From: an uncultured Clostridium sp.
GTDB taxonomy: Bacteria > Bacillota > Clostridia > TANB77 > CAG-508
Reading direction: 5' to 3'
Assembly: GCA_947648215.1 (NCBI GenBank)
Contig: CANSMW010000019.1
Span: 1 to 34,081 of the forward strand
DNA: 34,081 bases
Part shown: positions 28,635 to 34,081 of the stretch, piece after piece
Position numbering within the stretch: the stretch's first letter is position 1
How the letters are laid out: each line of letters begins with the position of its first letter
Made by a program: the position numbers and the translations under genes
Notes under the pieces: model-generated
The model's input: only the letters and a program-made list of their open reading frames with translations
Told to the model about the DNA's origin: nothing
Databases searched by the model: none

Positions 28635-30489
28635 TTAATGGTTTAATTCCTTATATCTCTTAATCTTCATAGTTGAGGTTTTCTCAAATTCACCTTGCTT
28701 GATTTCTAGGTCTTTTACAGCTTTGTAAGAGGTTAATTTTTTGTTTATTTCTTTTATTTTGGTCCAAATTAGATTTCTTACTTCTTCTTCGGAAAGATTA
28801 CCGTGGATTTCTTCTATTTTTTCATAATCTGGTAATACTCTTGCGGTTATGATTAATTCTTTGTCTTCTTTTTTGGTTTTGTTTTCTGGTGTTTTTCCAT
28901 ATATCATGGATTCTTTGACTTCTTCTATTTTATCAATTAGCATTTCGATTTCTTCTGGATAAATGTTTTTTCCGTTTTGGGTTACAATCACATTTTTACT
29001 TCTTCCTGTAATGAAAATATAACCATCTTGATCGATATAGCCAATGTCACCAGAATTAAAATATCCCTCTTCATTAATTACTTTTTTGGTCTCTTCTTCA
29101 TCTTCATAATATCCCATCATTAATGTTGGTGATTTTATATAAATTTCACCTTCTCCATTTTCATTTGGCTTATCAATTTTAATATCTGCCCCTACAACTG
29201 CTTTTCCACAAGAGCCTACACATGGGTTATATTCTGGTGTTAGAGCTGCAATTGGTGCCGTTTCTGTTAAGCCATATCCTTGTAAAAAGGTAATTCCTAT
29301 ATCTTCTAACCATAATCCTACCTTCTTATCGATTGGTGCTGCTGCACATACGACAATTCTTAAGTTTCCACCTAAATTGTCATAGATTTCTTTAAATACT
29401 TTCTTTTTAATATCGATTCCTGCTCTTTTTAATGCATTGGTAAACGATATCATCGTATTTACCATCTTATCTTTTTTGCTTTTTACGATTTTTTCGTTTA
29501 TCTTTTTATATAGACTTTCTACTAACAGAGGAACTGTTAAAATAGCCGTCGGCTTTGCTTCTGTTAAGTTTTGTACAATATAACGTAAGCCTTCACAAAT
29601 GGCTATGGAAGCACCATTCGCAATTGGAAGTAAAAATCCTATGGTAGATTCATAACAGTGGTGCAGTGGTAATACCGAAAATAGTCGGTCTTTTGGATAG
29701 ATTTTTACATAGGCTGATACGGCATTGATATTTGCTGCTAAGTTTCGGTTATTTAGCATAACTCCCTTTGAATTAGAAGTTGTTCCGTGAGGTAAAAAAT
29801 AGTATTTTAAATTCCTCTTCATCAATTTCTATATCTTCAAATGTACAATTTCCTGCTTGCCTCATGCGATTTCCAATTTCTATTAAATACTCTAACCCAA
29901 CAAATTTGTCTTGTATTTTTTGGTCGGATTTCATTTCGATAAAATATTCTACCTGTGGTAATTTTTCGGCTAATTTTTTCATATCATCTGCTCTTTTGGG
30001 AGAATAAATAACGCCAGACGCATTGCTTCTGTTTATGATATTTTCTAGTTCATTTAATGGTAATTCTTTGTCGGTTGGTACGGCAATTCCCACACCACAT
30101 AACATCGCCATGTACGATACGTACCACCCATACTGGTTTTCTCCTATAATAAGCACTCGTTTGTCTTTCAAATTTAGCAAATGAATCAGAGCCGTTCCAA
30201 GACTAAATACATCCTGTCCAAATTGTGCGTATGTAATGGTTTTATAGGGTTCTTTATGGTTTGGTTTTTCTAAAATACATGGGTAATCGGCATATTGTTT
30301 TACCGATTTTAAAAAGAATTCTTTTACGGTTTTATAGTCTGATACATCTTCATATGGAGTGGTTCTATTTCGTATATTCTTTTTTTCTATTGCTTCAAAA
30401 TCAAATTCATTTAATTCCTCTAACATATCGGTATGAATCTTCATTTTCTTAAATTTCATCTTTGGTATTTTAAAATCACGTATTCCCAT
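28635..30489 (-). CDS. AMP-forming acyl-CoA synthetase (long-chain fatty acid-CoA ligase type); +1 shift at CGG (29785-29787)
   Basis: 617 residues from ATG 30489 (MGIRDFKIPKMKFKK, RBS AAGGAGAT); the upstream in-frame ATG at 30540 has no such site. Activates a carboxylic acid as the acyl-AMP and then forms the thioester. The first ORF ends ...FTSRNNF. Frame TCA CGG A at 29785-29787, with the C skipped, gives ILFFTSGTTSNSKGVMLNNR, the adenylate-forming P-loop itself. Further motifs: GYGLTETAP, YFNSGDIGYIDQDGYIFITG, and a late catalytic-type Lys in TSTMKIKRYKE. The acid substrate is not evident; the family includes LC-FACS and related enzymes. Confidence 0.92.
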
Positions 30490-30566
30490 TTCTAATCTCC
30501 TTTTCTTATCTATTATAGCACAAATTTTAAGTTTTAGCATTATACGAGTTGGTCAGGTGCACTTTT

Positions 30567-32909
30567 TTATGTCCATGACATTAAACCATTTCTTTCATCT
30601 TTATATAAATACCATATAACATCATTTATATTATCTATTATTTTGTTATTCTTAATCATATCATTTATTTCTGCTTGTGTTAATGTTTTAAAATCAATCT
30701 TTATTTTTAGATTTGTTACTGATATCTTCCTAAAGTTATCATCCATTAATTCTAATGTCTCTTTTTTATCTAGAAATCTATTATTATTTAATTGTTTATA
30801 ACACAAGCATAGAAGTTTTAAGTATAACTCATTTTGTAATAATTCATTTCTATTATTTCTTAAAAATCTTAATAACTCATTGTAATTGTAATGATTATCG
30901 CTTTTTCTTAAATAATATACTGCATATAGTAAAACCGTTAACATGGATTTTTTAGTTTGTGAAATAAATACTTTATAGTATTCATTTACCTTCTCTTCTA
31001 ATATTTCTTCATTTGTTTTTTTAACTTCTATTGTTATACGTTCTGGCTTTTTTTCTCGACTTTTCTTTTTGTTCTTTCTTAAGAAACATGGAATGTCAAA
31101 GTCGCTTAAGATACTTTTTGGTCTTGAGAATGAAGGATTATCTATATTGTATTCTTCCTCTTCATAACAACATTCATCCATACCTAATATATCCCATACT
31201 TTATTCCCAAAGGTACCCTTCGCAAATTCATTACTTAATTTTGTTTCTTGATATTTTGGAATTTCAACTAGTTTATTTTTCCTTTCATATATTGTTATAA
31301 ATGACGTATATTTAGAGTTAATATTATATGTCTGTGCTATTTCTATTATCATTTTTTTGTAATTTTCTATTTTTTCCTCTTCATATGTATTTCTTATATA
31401 TTCTTCTAATCGATCCATTTCTTGTTTTGCAAATAATACTTCTAAATCTACATTTGTATTATTCATCTCATCTCTCTTGATTCTCCATACATATTCTTTA
31501 TTTAGACTTTTACCTTTTAATTGTATATCATCTTGTAATTTTTCTACTTTTGCAAAAACGTTAAAAAATTCATATTGAAATAAACATTTTTCTTCTTTTA
31601 TTTCGTCTATCACTTTATTATTCCCATAATCAATTGTTATTTCTTCTAATAATGGGGTTTGTATTCTTGCAAATGTTCTAATAATCTTATCCTCTATTTT
31701 TTCATTCGGTTGTATTAATTCTGCTTTTCCATTACCTGCTTTCGCTAGTTGCTTTATAAAAAACGAATTAACATTTGTATCGATTCCAAACGGAAAAATT
31801 CTATTTTTATTTATATTACTTTGTACATATTTTATTATTTCATCTTCATTTCCGACTTGTCCATCTGTAAATAGCAATATTATTTTATCTGTCTTTTTTT
31901 CGTATAATGCAAATTTTATAGGATCTAATATTTCTGTTCCACCTAATGGTTGTAATGCATTGATATATTTTATTGCTTTTTGCATGTTTTCTTCATTATA
32001 ATCAATTGATTGAATACTCATCGCTTCAAATTCTGATTCAAATGGAATTATATTAAATTTATCACCAATATCCAACTGGTTTAAACATTCAATTACCGCT
32101 CTTTTGGTTTCATCTAATTTTTCTCCCATCATAGAGCCAGATACATCAATGATAAAGAGATATTCCTTTTGACTATCTTCATAAGAATCTAATATTTCTG
32201 GCATAAATGATAAATATATAATATCCTTTCCATCCCTTGTTTTTGATGTAATTGCATTGGATGTTAATTCATTTTTTAGTTGTATTTCTAATTTAAAATC
32301 TTTTGATAAGTCATAATTTAATACTTCTATTTTTTCTGTGTTTCCTTCATCTATTACATTAATTTTATGACTAGGACAACTTATTCTTTTTCTATTTAAT
32401 GATTTATCAATATTGATATTAAAATCTATTGTATAATCCACCTTTTCATAAACAAGTTTGCCAGTAATATTTGATTTATATCTAGGAGTAACTAATGTAG
32501 GCATTAAGATTTGTATGGTATTATCTGTAATTTCAAACTTATCAATATATTGGATTTTTACAGTAACTTCCTCATCTATATTAATTTTCCCAACAGAAAT
32601 CCTAAATATATTATCTGTTTCTTGTTCCATCATATATGCGCTATCTCCTTGTACCATACTTCTTTGGTATTCTTTTTTCGCTTTTCCTTTTTCTTTGCAT
32701 TTTCCCTTTAAGATTTTATCACCAATATTAATTTCAAACCCAATAACAGTTGCTGTTTCCACTATTGGAAATGTATATCCAACTTCTAACACATCTTTCG
32801 TATTGTTTTTATACACTTGCTCAATTTCAAATGAACCGAATTTCCCTATAACATTACCTGTTATTTTTACTTTTTTGAGAGCTAACTCCCTTAAATCCAC
32901 TATATTCAT
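30567..32909 (-). CDS. VIT and von Willebrand factor A domain protein
   Basis: 780 residues. N-terminal VIT domain (about 1-135: GSFEIEQVYKNNTKDVLEVG, YTFPIVETATVIGFEI), a VWA domain (about 245-420) with complete MIDAS metal site DVSGS, the Thr in PLGGTEIL and Asp in LFTDGQVGNED, then a long C-terminal region to 780 with a lysine-rich segment (about 630-650) and a helical tail. No signal peptide or membrane anchor is visible, so a cytoplasmic role in protein assembly is more likely than a surface one. One base after the MerR-type gene, so the two form an operon. AT-rich; no in-frame CGG. Ligand unknown. Confidence 0.87.
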   Translation of the reverse strand: MNIVDLRELALKKVKITGNVIGKFGSFEIEQVYKNNTKDVLEVGYTFPIVETATVIGFEINIGDKILKGKCKEKGKAKKEYQRSMVQGDSAYMMEQETDNIFRISVGKINIDEEVTVKIQYIDKFEITDNTIQILMPTLVTPRYKSNITGKLVYEKVDYTIDFNINIDKSLNRKRISCPSHKINVIDEGNTEKIEVLNYDLSKDFKLEIQLKNELTSNAITSKTRDGKDIIYLSFMPEILDSYEDSQKEYLFIIDVSGSMMGEKLDETKRAVIECLNQLDIGDKFNIIPFESEFEAMSIQSIDYNEENMQKAIKYINALQPLGGTEILDPIKFALYEKKTDKIILLFTDGQVGNEDEIIKYVQSNINKNRIFPFGIDTNVNSFFIKQLAKAGNGKAELIQPNEKIEDKIIRTFARIQTPLLEEITIDYGNNKVIDEIKEEKCLFQYEFFNVFAKVEKLQDDIQLKGKSLNKEYVWRIKRDEMNNTNVDLEVLFAKQEMDRLEEYIRNTYEEEKIENYKKMIIEIAQTYNINSKYTSFITIYERKNKLVEIPKYQETKLSNEFAKGTFGNKVWDILGMDECCYEEEEYNIDNPSFSRPKSILSDFDIPCFLRKNKKKSREKKPERITIEVKKTNEEILEEKVNEYYKVFISQTKKSMLTVLLYAVYYLRKSDNHYNYNELLRFLRNNRNELLQNELYLKLLCLCYKQLNNNRFLDKKETLELMDDNFRKISVTNLKIKIDFKTLTQAEINDMIKNNKIIDNINDVIWYLYKDERNGLMSWT

Positions 32910-32910
32910 A

Positions 32911-33315
32911 TTAATCCTCCATCATTTTTTCTACATATTTTTTTACATTTTCTATGATATGTTTATATTTTTTACTTTTTTCTTCTGAATAATGAATTTC
33001 AAATACATCACATACATTTTCTCTAATGTATATTTCTTTCGTTTCATCTCTAAGCGTTTTTGTTTTTATTTCTTCTGTTTTCTTTTCTACTTTTTGTGTA
33101 GGATTTTCCATAATATATTCTCGTATCTTGTTTAATGGCATATATTCTTCCTGTAACTTTTTAATCAAAAGTATTCTTTGTAGATGATTATCATTATACA
33201 AACTATTGACTCCACTACCTTCTGGTGGCAAAAGTAATCCTTTGCTTATATAATAATGTATTGTTCTTTTCGTAACTCCTGCTTTATCGGCAAGTTCTGA
33301 TACTTTATATTCCAT
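32911..33315 (-). CDS. MerR-family transcriptional regulator
   Basis: 134 residues: winged helix-turn-helix at the N-terminus (YKVSELADKAGVTKRTIHYY, ISKGLLLPPEGSG, wing VNSLYNDNHLQR), then a coiled-coil dimerisation helix and a short effector tail. No cysteine pair for metal binding is evident (one Cys, in ENVCDVFE). The stop is one base before the VIT/VWA gene, which is its probable main target. Promoter and palindrome at 33337-33365 indicate autoregulation. Confidence 0.9.
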   Translation of the reverse strand: MEYKVSELADKAGVTKRTIHYYISKGLLLPPEGSGVNSLYNDNHLQRILLIKKLQEEYMPLNKIREYIMENPTQKVEKKTEEIKTKTLRDETKEIYIRENVCDVFEIHYSEEKSKKYKHIIENVKKYVEKMMED

Positions 33316-33336
33316 TTTTTCACCCCTTACATTTTT

Positions 33337-33365
33337 ATTTTATCACCGTTACGTAACGATGTCAA
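33337..33365 (-). promoter_or_regulatory. MerR-type promoter with palindromic operator
   Basis: Leftward TTGACA (33360-33365), 17-base spacer, TAAAAT (33337-33342). The perfect 12-base palindrome CGTTACGTAACG (33347-33358) fills the spacer, the place where MerR-family proteins bind. Spacing is 17 rather than the 19-20 bases typical of distorted MerR promoters, so the regulator may act as a repressor. Confidence 0.8.
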
Positions 33366-33386
33366 TATATTTTAATCTTTGCCTAT

Positions 33387-33986
33387 CTATGGTCCCATAA
33401 ATGAAATGAAACAATAACCCTTTTTACTTCCTTCTTTTATCATATTTTCCATATATTTTATAAATCGATTATAAAAGCTAATAATATCCCTTTTATAAGT
33501 TTTGGTAAGTTTTATTCTTTCTTTTTTATTATCAGGTAACTTATTTATATCAATTTTATCATCTAAGTATAATATCCAATCATAATCTTCTTTCATATAA
33601 TCCAATTTTGCATGATTAAAATCGTTTTCGAGTAATTCAATTATTTCTTTTATTTCATTAATCAAATCTCGTACAGACTGCATTGTATAATAATTATATG
33701 TTAAATACCATTCAAATGTAGATTGTACTCCATTTGTATATGAAACAATATCTACTCCCTCTCTTTTCTTATTGGCTAATAAATTATCATCAAAATATTT
33801 TAGTAACAATGGAAATAAAAATGCTCTAACATTCTCTTCTTCGATTGATATTTCTAATTTTCTATACTCTTCTACATTATCCAAATTATTGGTATCTTTT
33901 GTCAGGTCTTTCACTTTTACTGGCATAATCCAGAAATAAGAGGAGCTATCATGCCCTTCTTTAATTTCAATTAATTGATCGTTCAT
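33387..33986 (-). CDS. protein of unknown function (199 residues)
   Basis: Starts MNDQLIEIKEGHDSSSYFWI after a GGAGG ribosome binding site; mainly helical with many Asp, Glu, Lys and aromatic residues, no membrane helix or recognisable motif. The density of polar helices and the location beside a truncated transposase fit an accessory gene, possibly from a mobile element. No in-frame CGG. I do not recognise the family. Confidence 0.6.
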   Translation of the reverse strand: MNDQLIEIKEGHDSSSYFWIMPVKVKDLTKDTNNLDNVEEYRKLEISIEEENVRAFLFPLLLKYFDDNLLANKKREGVDIVSYTNGVQSTFEWYLTYNYYTMQSVRDLINEIKEIIELLENDFNHAKLDYMKEDYDWILYLDDKIDINKLPDNKKERIKLTKTYKRDIISFYNRFIKYMENMIKEGSKKGYCFISFMGP

Positions 33987-34011
33987 TATTTTTCCTCCTA
34001 TTTCAATCCTC

Positions 34012-34081
34012 TTACTTACTATGACATAAAATATCTTGTACTCCTCGATTTTTTAATTCATTTAATACTGTCATCCAATAT
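34012..34081 (-). pseudogene. IS256 (mutator)-type transposase fragment, cut by the window edge
   Basis: The leftward frame reads YWMTVLNELKNRGVQDIL, the conserved segment of IS256-family transposases just before the second catalytic Asp (normally ...DILIACVDGL). Here it runs into CHSK and a stop, so the catalytic Asp and the whole C-terminus are missing. The gene would continue to the right of the window. No CGG is involved; this is a genuine truncation. Confidence 0.7.

Noticed and set aside
34012..34081. Another CGG shift as the cause of the broken transposase
   Set aside because: There is no CGG near the break; the conserved sequence simply ends, as in a deletion or rearrangement.

Overview
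The window looks like the chromosome of a low-GC, Gram-positive-type bacterium, most likely an uncultured gut-type Clostridia or related Firmicute. The basis is strongly AT-biased codon use, AGGAGG-type ribosome binding sites, TTGACA/TATAAT promoters, a SUF (not ISC) iron-sulfur system with SufU, a Spo0A-like protein, a sortase, a VanRS-like two-component pair and a SpoVB/MurJ-type flippase. The lineage is inferred from gene content only; I ran no search.

The main observation is a decoding anomaly. By conventional reading about eleven genes are broken by frameshifts, including indispensable ones (sufB, sufC, sufD, sufS, tcdA, several ABC ATPases, an acyl-CoA ligase). Every break occurs where the reading frame meets an in-frame CGG codon. 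Skipping the C (+1) so that the next codon is GGN (Gly) restores the conserved motif and a protein of normal length. I count 14 such sites in 12 genes, including two in sufS and two in one ABC transporter; one of these is cryptic and changes only a C-terminus. Several dozen CGG triplets in the other two phases do not disturb the frame. I found no confidently identified gene in which CGG is read as Arg. One ambiguous in-frame CGG lies in an 80-codon gene of unknown function. The best reading is obligatory +1 frameshifting (or quadruplet CGGN=Gly decoding) at an otherwise unassigned CGG codon. A systematic sequencing artefact is the main rival, but it does not predict the strict codon phase.

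Layout. 1-2290 (+): a promoter, a large composite palindromic repeat, tsaC, a membrane-anchored unknown, a small multidrug-export-type protein and a terminator. 2298-5074 (-): histidine kinase and response regulator, with tandem 11-bp-spaced TTAAG boxes upstream that recur before the flippase. 5277-6510 (-): a zincin-like protein with one CGG site. 6681-8169 (+): flippase with one CGG site. 8225-9733 (-): sortase and two small genes. 9803-13323 (-): heterodimeric ABC exporter, one CGG site in each half. 13478-13981 (+): YcxB-like protein.

14002-22449 (-): tcdA, mnmA, sufU, sufS, a nucleoside-deoxyribosyltransferase-like gene, sufD, sufB, sufC and a DtxR-family regulator, all on one strand (transcribed from the regulator towards tcdA). 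They are interrupted by one small membrane-protein gene on the opposite strand. The regulator lacks the usual metal ligands but has a C-terminal Cys cluster. 22710-23462 (-): Spo0A-like protein. 23665-28464 (-): two tandem NBD-FtsX fusion ABC transporters. 28635-30489 (-): AMP-forming acyl-CoA ligase. 30567-33315 (-): MerR regulator plus VIT/VWA protein with a textbook operator. 33387-33986 (-): unknown. The right edge carries a truncated IS256-type transposase.

Two kinds of non-coding structure are scattered between genes. One is a family of GAACCCCCAGTC palindromic repeats whose hairpin heads vary with compensatory changes, usually within a few bases of stop codons. The other is a set of three long hairpins with perfect 23-27 bp stems of unrelated sequence. 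No rRNA, tRNA or CRISPR array was seen.
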